This document shows, one piece after another, positions 1-7,162 of a stretch of DNA of 60,725 bases; positions within the stretch are counted from its first letter, which is position 1, and every line of letters starts with the position of its first letter. The translations under genes were made by a program, and so were the position numbers. This stretch comes from a virus. Under the pieces are notes generated by a model. It was given only the letters and a program-made list of their open reading frames with translations, had not been told where the DNA came from and searched no databases. The stretch lies in the IMG/VR virus record IMGVR_UViG_3300045119_000151, positions 1 through 60,725 of that record; one strand, written 5' to 3'.

Positions 1-334
1 GGCGTCGTCCGTGGCGTCGTCCGTGGCGGCGCGCGTGGCGGCGCTCATGGCGTCGCGCGTGGCGGCGCGCGTGGCGTCGTCCGTGGCGGCGCGCGTGGCG
101 TCGTCCGTGGCGTCGTACGTGGCGTCGTACGTGGCGTCGTACGTGGCGGCGCTCGTGGCGTCGTACGTGGCGGCGCGCGTGGCGGCGCTCGTGGCGTCGC
201 GCGTGGCGGCGCGCGTGGCGTCGTACGTGGCGTCGTACGTGGCGGCGCGCGTGGCGGCGCTCGTGGCGTCGTCCGTGGCGTCGTACGTGGCGGCGCGCGT
301 GGCGGCGCGCGTGGCGGCGCGCGTGGCGGCGTAC
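1..334. repeat. 12-bp tandem repeat array, left-end portion
   Basis: At least 27 tandem 12-bp units of the form GTGGCG(T/G)CG(T/C)(C/A/G/T)C fill this stretch, ending at 334. Within the DUF6745 gene each unit encodes one tetrapeptide Thr-x-(Ala/Asp)-Ala. Variation sits in the middle codons while GCC-ACG is nearly fixed. The order of variants from about 25 to 205 almost repeats the order at the right end of the window, with one unit more here. The true copy number is not fixed by this assembly. Confidence 0.95.
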
Positions 335-618
335 GTGATTGGTGCTGCATTCTTTCGTAACCACCACATGGCTGCGGCAAATCCGCCCGCAAAGGCCATT
401 GTGCGGGGGCTATCAACAATCACGATTCGCGGCTCCTTCAGTCCAGCCGCCGCATAAAGTGATCGAATTGCAGGCGTGATTTTATCCGGCTCTATTGCCT
501 CAGTACGCATTGCCCTGCTTATCCAGAGATTGGCGTGCGCATCCATGCGCAGTTTTTCATCATCGGTAATTCCACCACCGGCAAAATCTGGACGACGAAC
601 GATTTTTGATTTCGACAT
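1..618 (-). CDS. DUF6745-like repeat protein, N-terminal part (continues at the right end)
   Basis: This is the first 206 codons of a gene that runs off the left edge and resumes at the right end. It starts at ATG 618 after a strong AGGGGAAGG ribosome-binding site. Residues about 50-95 read LYAAAGLKEPRIVIVDSP then TMAFAGGFAAAMWWLRKN, which I recognise from memory as the N-terminus of DUF6745-type bacterial proteins. From residue about 95 it becomes a tetrapeptide repeat, Ala-Thr-x-(Ala/Asp), with x = Arg, Tyr, Ser or Asp. Biochemical function is unknown. It lies directly downstream of the RQGDVLL-type gene, a pairing I also recall from bacterial genomes. The open frame on the plus strand over the same bases is a by-product of the repeat. 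One repeat has Met for Thr (base 49 region). Confident about frame; family by memory only. Confidence 0.8.
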   Translation of the reverse strand, partial: MSKSKIVRRPDFAGGGITDDEKLRMDAHANLWISRAMRTEAIEPDKITPAIRSLYAAAGLKEPRIVIVDSPRTMAFAGGFAAAMWWLRKNAAPITYAATRAATRAATRAATYDATDDATSAATRAATYDATYDATRAATRDATSAATRAATYDATSAATYDATYDATYDATDDATRAATDDATRAATRDAMSAATRAATDDATDDA

Positions 619-659
619 GACCTTCCCCTCAATTCGATCAGAACCAGCAACTCAATAAA

Positions 660-1028
660 TTAGTCAGCGACGCGCCGAACCTCGTCACCCCAATCCTCTA
701 CCTGGAATCCCTGCATCAATTTCCCTTCATGCAGTAATAGCGCCGTGTGATCTTGCGTATTCGGCTGCACGCCGAGGTTGGTTAGATTGCCGTGTGAGAT
801 CAGTGTTTGGCCGAGCAGCGAGAGGAACCGCTCACCTTCTGCTGTGCGCTTATAAACAACCTCACAAGCCTCGTTTTCTTCGACGACATGAGCGTGCCCT
901 GACGTTTCGCCATAAGCCAGAACAGCGAGTCCGTTAGTGTCTTTGGAATTCTCTTTCGCATCAGAAGGAATTTTGTCGACGTACATCAATAGCACATCGC
1001 CTTGTCGAACATGATCACCTGCTTTCAT
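660..1028 (-). CDS. RQGDVLL-type conserved protein paired with DUF6745
   Basis: 122-residue cytosolic protein. It contains RQGDVLLMYVDKIP near the N-terminus, AYGETSGHAHVVEE in the middle and an LISHGNLTN segment where relatives (from memory) have a LTHEEH-like motif. The conserved His residues of the GETSGHAH segment could bind metal, but that is inference. The start at 1028 is chosen because GGAG lies 7 bp upstream; an ATG at 1067 has no ribosome-binding site and overlaps the previous gene. It is followed closely by the DUF6745 gene, so the two are probably co-transcribed and may act together. Function unknown. Confidence 0.75.
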   Translation of the reverse strand: MKAGDHVRQGDVLLMYVDKIPSDAKENSKDTNGLAVLAYGETSGHAHVVEENEACEVVYKRTAEGERFLSLLGQTLISHGNLTNLGVQPNTQDHTALLLHEGKLMQGFQVEDWGDEVRRVAD

Positions 1029-1056
1029 TTCAATCTCCGATTGGTTTAAATAACTC

Positions 1057-1374
1057 TCACTCAGCATCTAGTTCTGCCGCTATTTCTGCCTCCATCTCGC
1101 TAAAATCTGATAGCGATAGCATCAATAGCGGCAATTCAACTTCGTTCTCACCACGCACAAGCGTTGCGCATTTGATATCGACCTCATGACCTTGGCCTTC
1201 CTCGCGCTGGCGACCGTCTATCGTATCCCACTCGCGGGTCGGTGTAGCGCGTTGCAGGATGATGTAGCCGTAACGGATTGACCAGCCGTGATCGTTACAC
1301 TTGCTGATGTACTCGCCGTCGATGCGATCTAGCTTATTGGAGCGAGAGCGTAACGCAGCAAGTATGGGATTCAT
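1057..1374 (-). CDS. Hypothetical protein, 105 aa
   Basis: I do not recognise this protein. It is acidic at the C-terminus (SEMEAEIAAELDAE) with a mixed N-terminal half, no signal peptide and no membrane segment. Its ATG overlaps the stop of the small membrane-protein gene upstream (ATGA), which indicates translational coupling in the leftward operon. Confidence 0.65.
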   Translation of the reverse strand: MNPILAALRSRSNKLDRIDGEYISKCNDHGWSIRYGYIILQRATPTREWDTIDGRQREEGQGHEVDIKCATLVRGENEVELPLLMLSLSDFSEMEAEIAAELDAE

Positions 1375-1529
1375 GACGGCCTCCGCTTGAAAAGTTTACT
1401 CAGAGCAAATTGAGCGGCTAACTCAATACTTAATACGGCGATCAGCGCAATCAGTAGGTAGTTCAGAATGACGAAACCGATCAGGATTACTAGAATGAAA
1501 TTGAGAAGTGCCGAGATCATGGTGGCCAT
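1371..1529 (-). CDS. Small membrane protein, 52 aa
   Basis: This short frame encodes a very hydrophobic peptide whose core reads LLNFILVILIGFVILNYLLI and continues hydrophobic to about residue 42, ending in a basic tail (KLFKRRPS). It should form one long or two short membrane helices with the basic end cytoplasmic. Two in-frame starts exist, at 1529 and 1520; the stop overlaps the next ATG. A good promoter overlaps the start region, so translation from 1520 could be almost leaderless. Function unknown. Confidence 0.6.
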   Translation of the reverse strand: MATMISALLNFILVILIGFVILNYLLIALIAVLSIELAAQFALSKLFKRRPS

Positions 1530-1555
1530 TATCCACGCCGATTACCGGATGTCAA
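1528..1555 (-). promoter_or_regulatory. Leftward sigma70-like promoter
   Basis: On the minus strand TTGACA (1555-1550) is followed after 16 bp by GATAAT (1533-1528). This should start transcripts near 1521 and drive the small membrane protein, the 105-aa protein and the RQGDVLL/DUF6745 pair separately from the upstream recombination genes. The 16-bp spacer matches two other leftward promoters in this genome. Confidence 0.55.
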
Positions 1556-1934
1556 CAGAGATTATTCGCAGCGCTTCCTCTGGCGATCTAGCAATCCCGG
1601 CAATCCCGCCAAGGCCCTGAATCGTCGATATAAACCGCTCTTGCTTGTCGCTCACGATGCCATCGTCTGTCTTGACCTCCACCCCAGCAAAGATGGCGAT
1701 GCGCTTGCCGACCATATTCGGCGTGACGATACGCGAGACGGCACCGATCAAATCTGAACTACCCGGACATAATCCGTATACGACTCGCTTCGGATGCAAG
1801 ATGATGAACGAGCCGTTAGGTTGACGGACTGCTTTACCGAGCCATGCCTCGCCGACCGGATTGTTCCAAAAGCGCGTATCCTCGCTTGAGATCGCGAGTT
1901 GGATGCGATGTTTTAGGGGTGTTTCGCCGGTCAT
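1542..1934 (-). CDS. VRR-NUC domain nuclease
   Basis: 130-residue protein of the VRR-NUC family in the PD-(D/E)xK nuclease superfamily. Visible motifs in order: GSSDLIG (Asp 61), the catalytic GVEVK (Glu 86, Lys 88) and KQERF (Gln 98), ending in the family-typical GGIAGIARSPEEA. Such stand-alone phage VRR-NUC proteins cut DNA, and related ones prefer branched structures. The start at 1934 overlaps the upstream stop (ATGA) and has AAGGA 8 bp before it. It lies near the RecT-like and helicase genes, so a role in recombination or junction processing is likely; this is inference. Confidence 0.88.
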   Translation of the reverse strand: MTGETPLKHRIQLAISSEDTRFWNNPVGEAWLGKAVRQPNGSFIILHPKRVVYGLCPGSSDLIGAVSRIVTPNMVGKRIAIFAGVEVKTDDGIVSDKQERFISTIQGLGGIAGIARSPEEALRIISVDIR

Positions 1935-2122
1935 TTGCAGGCGTCCTTGTAGCGCTCCAGCGCTGCACGACACATCGGCGAGATATTCTGATTCTCGCAG
2001 CGGGCGGCAAGTTCGTCGGCGGCGAGCAGTCGCAACTCTAGTACAGCTAGCATGTGCAGTTCATCATCGACATCCAATGGCAGCACTTTGTCGTGCAGCC
2101 ATTTAAGTTGCATATCTATCAT
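1931..2122 (-). CDS. Hypothetical protein, 63 aa
   Basis: Small, mostly helical, acidic protein (DDELHMLAVLELRLLAADELA). Not recognised. It starts at the ATG that overlaps the helicase stop codon and ends in an ATGA overlap with the VRR-NUC gene, so the three are translationally coupled. Longer in-frame upstream sequence lies inside the helicase gene and is unlikely to be used. Confidence 0.6.
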   Translation of the reverse strand: MIDMQLKWLHDKVLPLDVDDELHMLAVLELRLLAADELAARCENQNISPMCRAALERYKDACK

Positions 2123-3549
2123 GTTGCACCAGCCTGTAGTTTCGCTTTCTTCTTGAGTCTCCCCTGCCACACATAGTTCGCATGCCGCGGACCTTTGATC
2201 GGACCGTATCGCATCGTCGAATCCGCAATCAGTTCTTCCAATGTATTGCAGTTCGCGCGCGCGGCCCACATCTCGCGCTTCGCTCTTGCAACTTCCATTT
2301 CCTCAAGCTCGCCCTCGACCTGCTTAATTTGCCGGCCTTCCACCGGGAACGGCTCGCCGCAGATCGTGCACTTAGTGCTGCCTGAGCGACTGGCACCGAA
2401 GCAATAGGGACAGATGCGCGGAGGCGGCATATCGTTGTTCTTGCTCTTCTTCATCGTATCGCCAGCGAGAGTCCATTCGTAATCGTCATCCGGCAATCCG
2501 TGCTTTGGCATCCAGACATTTCCGCTTCTGGAGCCGGTATTGCCGACTGTATCGATAATCCATGCGAATTCTTTGCCGGGGAACGCGCGCATCACGCGAC
2601 CGACCTGCTGCCTGTGTAATCCAAATGAATCAGTGGGCCGCATAAGTAGCGCTGCGACGGCATCTTGACAGTCAAATCCCTCCCCAAATAATTCCACATT
2701 GAACAAAACTCGGACGCGCCCCGCCTTGTAGTCCTCCATCATCTTATCGCGCAGAATCGGATCAGTTGTTCCATCAATATGCAGCGATGGAATCCCCGCT
2801 GCATTAAATAGTTCACAGGAATCCTTGCTGTGCTCAATAGACGCGCAGAAGCCGATCGCCTTGGCCCCGTCACAAAATTTTCGATAGTGACTTACTACGT
2901 CACCGATAATCGCTGGCTTGTTCATCCGTGCTGCCGCCTCCGATTGCACGATATCGCCCATGCGCCGATGCAAGCCAGAAAGATCAGCGCGAATCGGTGG
3001 GACAACGAGGCGATACTTACTTAGAAATCCTTCGTCGATCAATTCCGCTTCAGATGGCCCCCTCACCATCTCATCGAAGTATTCTGCAAGGCCGCGGCCA
3101 TCGAGCCGCACGGGCGTTGCCGATAGCCCTACGTGATAGGCGTTCGTCAGTTTCTTAGCTAAGGTGCCCCATGACTTGCTGGGTAGGTGATGGCATTCGT
3201 CCCAGACAACGACATCCGGCTCAGGAAGCTTGTCGATTCGGCGCATCAACGTAGGGATGCTGCAAATTTGCGCTTGCGCTTGTGGGTTCATTTTATGATC
3301 GGCATCGACAATGGAATGCTCAAGACCATCCAACGTAAACGCACGCGATACCTGCGCGACCAATTCGCGGCGATGACAGCAGAACCAGACGCGCTTACCT
3401 TTATCGGCACTACCATGAAGCATACGACTCGCGATTGCTGTTTTCCCGCCGCCAGTGCCGAGCCTGATTAGCACCCGCTTACGACGACGCCGGAAATGCT
3501 GGCGCACATCCTCGATGATCTGCTGCTGATAGGGTCGCAGAGTTAACAT
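2119..3549 (-). CDS. Superfamily 2 DEAD/DEAH-type helicase
   Basis: 476-residue ATP-dependent DNA helicase or translocase. Motifs: Q-like LRPYQQQII (4-12), Walker A GTGGGKT (31-37), DECHH (117-121), motif III LSATP (about 142) and motif VI HRQQVGRVMR (about 310). The C-terminus has a four-Cys zinc site (CPYC and CTIC). Length and order fit the phage SF2 helicase family found beside recombination genes. The ATG at 3549 overlaps the HNH gene stop (TAATG). It probably remodels replication or recombination intermediates with the RecT-like and VRR-NUC proteins; the specific substrate is unknown. Confidence 0.93.
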   Translation of the reverse strand: MLTLRPYQQQIIEDVRQHFRRRRKRVLIRLGTGGGKTAIASRMLHGSADKGKRVWFCCHRRELVAQVSRAFTLDGLEHSIVDADHKMNPQAQAQICSIPTLMRRIDKLPEPDVVVWDECHHLPSKSWGTLAKKLTNAYHVGLSATPVRLDGRGLAEYFDEMVRGPSEAELIDEGFLSKYRLVVPPIRADLSGLHRRMGDIVQSEAAARMNKPAIIGDVVSHYRKFCDGAKAIGFCASIEHSKDSCELFNAAGIPSLHIDGTTDPILRDKMMEDYKAGRVRVLFNVELFGEGFDCQDAVAALLMRPTDSFGLHRQQVGRVMRAFPGKEFAWIIDTVGNTGSRSGNVWMPKHGLPDDDYEWTLAGDTMKKSKNNDMPPPRICPYCFGASRSGSTKCTICGEPFPVEGRQIKQVEGELEEMEVARAKREMWAARANCNTLEELIADSTMRYGPIKGPRHANYVWQGRLKKKAKLQAGAT

Positions 3550-3899
3550 TAAAACATCTCGATCGCACGGCCAGCGCGCCGAGTGTTGCGCGCTGTCTCT
3601 GCGTGATGGTCTTTGTCGTAGTGCAAGTGGCAGCCTTGGCACATCGATTTCAGGTTAGGTCGATCACCGGGCACGCCATTGTTTTCCGGTGTGTGATCGA
3701 GATGAGCCGTCGTGAGCACGACTTTCGATCCAGTGCCATAGGCGGCACCGCCGTTCACGTTCGGGCATCGCCCTTCGTGCGTGCCACGTCCGCATTCACC
3801 TTCGCACTCGCAGCGATTGCCGGCACGTTCACGCACTTCCGCTGTGATCGCCTTCCAGTCTTGCGGATAACGCTTTCTATTCTCTGGCCTGATAGGCAT
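3549..3899 (-). CDS. HNH endonuclease
   Basis: 116-residue HNH-type nuclease. The N-terminal half has a Cys cluster (CECEGECGRGTHEGRCP) and the C-terminal half shows the core TTAHLDHTPEN (the DH of the motif), then NLKSMCQGCHLHYDKDHH, which carries the metal-binding Cys and His residues. It sits inside the recombination operon and does not interrupt any gene, so it may be a resident processing nuclease and not a recent homing invader. A two-base gap separates it from the Gp157-like gene. Confidence 0.88.
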   Translation of the reverse strand: MPIRPENRKRYPQDWKAITAEVRERAGNRCECEGECGRGTHEGRCPNVNGGAAYGTGSKVVLTTAHLDHTPENNGVPGDRPNLKSMCQGCHLHYDKDHHAETARNTRRAGRAIEMF

Positions 3900-3900
3900 A

Positions 3901-4527
3901 TCACACGACTATATCAATGCGCTGACCTTGTTCGGGATGACACCCAGCGATTTCAATCCCTGCCTTATGCGCTTTCTTCACCGCATTCTTATCGACCGTC
4001 GCGGGCTTGAAGTCAAACACACCAGACTTCACCTTCGCGCCTTCCTTGTCTTTGATGGCCCACGTTCGCGGCACACCGTCTTCCGCATGCACGAATTCGA
4101 TGGTCTGATCCAAGTCAAGCACTGGCGGCTCATCCGGTGGCGTGATGTACTGATCCGGTACTTTATTCACGTCATCGACGCCAACCGAGGGCGGATTGTT
4201 CTTCACGACGATGTCGAACCACTCGGACTCGACCTTCGTTTGGTTAGTGCCTTGGAAATTCAATAGCAGGTAGTTGCGTAGCGACTCAGCGCGATCCGCG
4301 AGACGCTTCGCTGATGCCGCCATTTGCTTAGCAGCGGCGATCTTACTCTCAGCCGCCGCCTCGCAGTTCAGAATAAACTTGGCGACGTTGATCGCTTTGT
4401 CTTTCCACTCGCCGGTTAAGCCTTCGAGCGTGTCGAGTATGACTTGCGGCGGTAGATCGCCGGTTTCAGCGAGGTCGTTGAGTTGCTTGAACTGGTCGGT
4501 CAACTCGTACAAATGCAGAATAGTCAT
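3901..4527 (-). CDS. Gp157-like (siphovirus Gp157 family) protein
   Basis: 208-residue protein of the Gp157 family, named from Streptococcus phage Sfi. Residues about 1-90 form a long alpha-helical coiled-coil (LHLYELTDQFKQLNDLAE through AKQMAASAKRLADRAESLRN), followed by the family-typical beta-rich segment with KNNPPSVGV. The exact biochemical role is not settled; the gene normally lies next to single-strand annealing proteins or nucleases, as here. The stop of the next upstream gene overlaps its start. Confidence 0.85.
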   Translation of the reverse strand: MTILHLYELTDQFKQLNDLAETGDLPPQVILDTLEGLTGEWKDKAINVAKFILNCEAAAESKIAAAKQMAASAKRLADRAESLRNYLLLNFQGTNQTKVESEWFDIVVKNNPPSVGVDDVNKVPDQYITPPDEPPVLDLDQTIEFVHAEDGVPRTWAIKDKEGAKVKSGVFDFKPATVDKNAVKKAHKAGIEIAGCHPEQGQRIDIVV

Positions 4528-4730
4528 TGCTGCTCCTTCATCAATCTAAGGATACGACTAGCCTCGCTATAGGCACCATTAGCCCATGCGATCTCGCACA
4601 CTCGACGAACGTGCTCGCTCTGATCCTCCTCGCCAAGTGGTGGCAAACCGCTTCCTTCGTCGTGCCACCATCTATTAAACGCAGCCGTGGTTTCCTCAGA
4701 GACTACGATGGTTACGCTGTGGGCGGTCAT
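4524..4730 (-). CDS. Hypothetical protein, 68 aa
   Basis: Small protein with MTAHSVTIVVSEETTAAFNRWWHDEG at its N-terminus and a helical C-terminus. Not recognised. It overlaps the RecT-like stop and the Gp157-like start by four bases each, so it belongs to the recombination operon. Confidence 0.6.
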   Translation of the reverse strand: MTAHSVTIVVSEETTAAFNRWWHDEGSGLPPLGEEDQSEHVRRVCEIAWANGAYSEASRILRLMKEQQ

Positions 4731-5518
4731 ATTACATCCTCTACTGGTGCCGACTCATCCGCAGATTCAGGAGCAATCGGCGTCTCCAGTTCAGCTTTGC
4801 GCGATTGGTAAGCGAGTTCATAACTCTTGAGCCGCTTCTCATCCTTCTTCGCGCGCGCTTCCTTCCATGCGTCTTGATAGACGGTCTTGAGGGAATGCAT
4901 ATCCTTGGACTCAGAGATCGTCGTGATCCAATCGTCGACGACGGTTTGCTCTACGACGACGTGCGACGCAGCATCGACGGCTTGTGCGGCGGTTGTGGCG
5001 GGAATGACGTCGGGGTCGAGTGAGGCAATTTCCTCTGGCGTGTAAAATCCGCAGAATACGCCAGCATTCACAGTGCGGACGCCTTCAGAAATTAAGCGAC
5101 TACGCAGCATCGCACGGCCGTAAGACTTCCACACATCTTTGCCTGCAAGGCCGGCTGTCTTCGCGCGCTCAGGCGTCCAATCAAGTCGTACAGTTCCGCC
5201 TTGTGGGTGCGAGAATGTAGCATCGGCTTTAGCATCGCTCAGCTCGTGCCACTGCACGGTGCCGCCGCTTGCGATATGGCGGCCGAGAATCGTATCGGCC
5301 TTAAGCGACGGTTTCCCGTTAAACACATGGTAGTCGCGAACGGCGATCATCGGATGAATTCCCTCGGCTTGGCTCAGCGCCATCAAGGACAACGCTTGTT
5401 CTGGCGTTTTCATTCCGAACAATCCTGACTTGGCTACCGTAACAGCAAGTCGCTCCATTTGCTCGTAAGACAGGAACGCTAGTTGCGCGCCACTCGTCGT
5501 CGTAACAGATGTGCTCAT
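4727..5518 (-). CDS. RecT-like single-strand annealing protein
   Basis: 263 residues. The core ALSLMALSQAEGIHPM, DYHVFNGKPSLKADTILGR, then FSHPQGGTVRLDWTPERAK and RAMLRSRLISEGVRTV is the pattern of phage RecT-family recombinases, which anneal complementary single strands. An acidic tail (ESADESAPVEDV) follows. It lies downstream of the GHKL-ATPase-like gene with a four-base overlap. No lambda-Exo-type exonuclease is obvious; the VRR-NUC protein or the HATPase-like protein could be its partner, which is inference. Confidence 0.85.
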   Translation of the reverse strand: MSTSVTTTSGAQLAFLSYEQMERLAVTVAKSGLFGMKTPEQALSLMALSQAEGIHPMIAVRDYHVFNGKPSLKADTILGRHIASGGTVQWHELSDAKADATFSHPQGGTVRLDWTPERAKTAGLAGKDVWKSYGRAMLRSRLISEGVRTVNAGVFCGFYTPEEIASLDPDVIPATTAAQAVDAASHVVVEQTVVDDWITTISESKDMHSLKTVYQDAWKEARAKKDEKRLKSYELAYQSRKAELETPIAPESADESAPVEDVI

Positions 5519-6681
5519 ATTGGTTCTCCCGTAATTTCTTCAGCCAATGAAAGGATTTTATCAAACAACCAGTTCTGCATGTTGCGATCAAAGTCCGCCA
5601 CGCCATGCTTGCAGTGCACCCATTCCTCCATGATCGTCGATGCGACCTGCTTCGTCCCCATGTTGAATGGCAAGAGCGACAAATACATCGTTCCCTCGAT
5701 CGCGCGGCCCATCACGCCTTCGCCCAGTCCGTTGACGATGCGTAGCGGAAACAGTTCAGTATCGATATCAACCCGCTTGAGCACCGCACGTGCGCGCTCA
5801 AGCATCTTATGCTGCACGCTACTGAGATCGACTTCTGGCCAATTTCCGGCTTTATCGTCCAGCTTGGCCACAACTTGCCGAGCGCTTTCATTGCAGTCGA
5901 TGCCACATGCGATAAGTTGGCGCACATTGTCAACGAATTCCGCGCTCGTTGCATTGTGCTCGTAAAAATTCATGTCGTGCTCGTAACTATCGCGAGGCGC
6001 AGTGATAATTCGTCTCAGCATCTTGCCATCGCTCATCGATTGCACAGAGCGTCTAATCGCGCTATCAATCTGATACGAATAAGCGGCTGTGCGATCCTCG
6101 GTCAAGTCGATTTTGTCGCGAATGTTATAGGACAGGAGCGCCGCCTTCCCCGTATCGCGGACGGCGACTCCGCGATAAAAAATGTACTGACTGGGTTTGT
6201 TGTAGATTTCGCAGGATTCGTGAGCAATGGCGGGCTCGCCGTCGATAAAGAATTGCTCGCGATTCTGATAAGCGCGCGCAATTTCCTCACAGTTGACTTC
6301 GACAACGGTATCGCACGTCATCGGCTCGGTACCGCACTCGCCGCCTTCATCTTTGGCATTGCACCACAGTTCGCGAAAGGCTTGCCACGGCTGCCAGTTG
6401 ATACCTAAGCGAGTCGTAAACCCGGCATCGATACCATTGCATTTCACTATGTCAAAGTCTTTGCCGCGAATCGTTTCACGCGATGCCGTGAACACCAGTG
6501 TTTCTGCACCAGTGCGCACCGTAATCGCGCCACCAAGGCGCAGAATAATGGCAACTGCGTATTTAAAACCAGTGCCAAAGTAGCCGATAGCGTCGGCGTT
6601 CTCCTTAGCAGAGACGCCGAATGTCAGCATGGCGCGTATATCGAACGCGCCGTTGTTGCCAAAATACAGCGCCTTACTCAT
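5515..6681 (-). CDS. GHKL-ATPase-like protein with possible C-terminal protease-like motif
   Basis: 388 residues. The N-terminal 60 residues show a GHKL (HSP90/MutL/histidine-kinase type) nucleotide-binding pattern: NNGAFDIRAMLTFGVSAK, then IGYFGTGFKYAVAIILRLG, where the glycines form the ATP lid. Near the C-terminus (about 350-380) is TIMEEWVHCKHGVADFDRNM, whose spacing resembles the HExxH-like segment of phage ATP-binding proteins that end in a degenerate zincin; the first His is replaced by Glu here. Family members occur in phage operons, but I know of no defined function. Coupled to the RecT-like gene. Confidence 0.7.
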   Translation of the reverse strand: MSKALYFGNNGAFDIRAMLTFGVSAKENADAIGYFGTGFKYAVAIILRLGGAITVRTGAETLVFTASRETIRGKDFDIVKCNGIDAGFTTRLGINWQPWQAFRELWCNAKDEGGECGTEPMTCDTVVEVNCEEIARAYQNREQFFIDGEPAIAHESCEIYNKPSQYIFYRGVAVRDTGKAALLSYNIRDKIDLTEDRTAAYSYQIDSAIRRSVQSMSDGKMLRRIITAPRDSYEHDMNFYEHNATSAEFVDNVRQLIACGIDCNESARQVVAKLDDKAGNWPEVDLSSVQHKMLERARAVLKRVDIDTELFPLRIVNGLGEGVMGRAIEGTMYLSLLPFNMGTKQVASTIMEEWVHCKHGVADFDRNMQNWLFDKILSLAEEITGEPI

Positions 6682-6886
6682 CGCTCGCCTCCTCCGGCTT
6701 CACGCCCGCCACCAGCATGTCAACGAGTTCATCCTTATCCGGGATGCGCACGTCATGCAGATGGCGCAGCACCTGCCCCTCGCTCTTGGCCCTGATGAGC
6801 CGGGACGCGGCGAGTTCCTCCTTGACGGTGGCGAACTTTACACCGCGCGGAGCGGCAACGTAGTAGCGCTTGACGGGATCGGGCAT
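6674..6886 (-). CDS. Hypothetical protein, 70 aa, first gene of leftward operon
   Basis: Small protein beginning MPDPVKRYYVAAPRGVKFAT, then a charged helical half. Not recognised. The start at 6886 has GGAG 7 bp upstream; an ATG at 6910 has no ribosome-binding site. Being promoter-proximal in the recombination operon, it is a candidate early regulator or host-takeover protein, but nothing in the sequence proves this. Confidence 0.65.
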   Translation of the reverse strand: MPDPVKRYYVAAPRGVKFATVKEELAASRLIRAKSEGQVLRHLHDVRIPDKDELVDMLVAGVKPEEASDE

Positions 6887-6904
6887 GATGGTCTCCAGAT
6901 GGGG

Positions 6905-6934
6905 TTGCATTTACGATTAGAGCGTGTGTATACT
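6905..6934 (+). promoter_or_regulatory. Rightward promoter for accessory operon
   Basis: TTGCAT (6905-6910), 18-bp spacer, TATACT (6929-6934). Transcripts would start near 6941 and give a leader of about 27 bases before the first rightward gene, which has no clear ribosome-binding site. Confidence 0.5.
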
Positions 6935-6958
6935 ACGTCATCGATTACCGCCTGTAAA
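6930..6958 (-). promoter_or_regulatory. Leftward promoter for recombination operon
   Basis: On the minus strand TTTACA (6958-6953), 17-bp spacer, TAGTAT (6935-6930). Its -10 box overlaps the -10 box of the rightward promoter, so the two polymerases cannot both occupy the region; early leftward and rightward transcription may compete. Confidence 0.5.
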
Positions 6959-6967
6959 CACTTATTT

Positions 6968-7162
6968 ATGCCGCGCATCGCTGACTTGTTCCCCGACTTG
7001 AGCGACTTCGAGCAGTTACTGAGCGATGCGGAGTCGCAAGCGACTACTGAATGGGAGCAGACCTTCGTCGGCGATATCAACGAGAAGTATGAGCAATACG
7101 GCGCAGGCATGTATCTCACCGAGAAACAGCGCGAACACCTTGAGAAGATTGTGGAGAAGTGA
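6968..7162 (+). CDS. Hypothetical protein, 64 aa
   Basis: Acidic helical protein beginning MPRIADLFPDLSDFEQLLSD. Not recognised. It is the first gene after the divergent promoter pair. The ATG at 6968 is the first start within the transcript; sequence upstream in frame lies across the promoter and is not used. Confidence 0.65.
   Translation: MPRIADLFPDLSDFEQLLSDAESQATTEWEQTFVGDINEKYEQYGAGMYLTEKQREHLEKIVEK

Noticed and set aside
1-334. CRISPR-like regularity
   Set aside because: Units are 12 bp and contiguous, with no spacers, and they encode protein repeats.
45-419. Minus-strand frame rich in Pro-Arg repeats
   Set aside because: It is another frame of the same tandem repeat and does not continue into the conserved flanks.
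11-457. Plus-strand frame of Val-Ala repeats
   Set aside because: It is the complement of the DUF6745 repeat. The minus-strand frame joins conserved sequence on both sides and has a good ribosome-binding site.
1029-1067. Upstream start for the RQGDVLL gene
   Set aside because: No ribosome-binding site and overlap with the preceding gene; 1028 has GGAG.
6428-6455. TTGACA-16-TATCGA inside the GHKL gene
   Set aside because: The -10 matches poorly and lies within a coding region.
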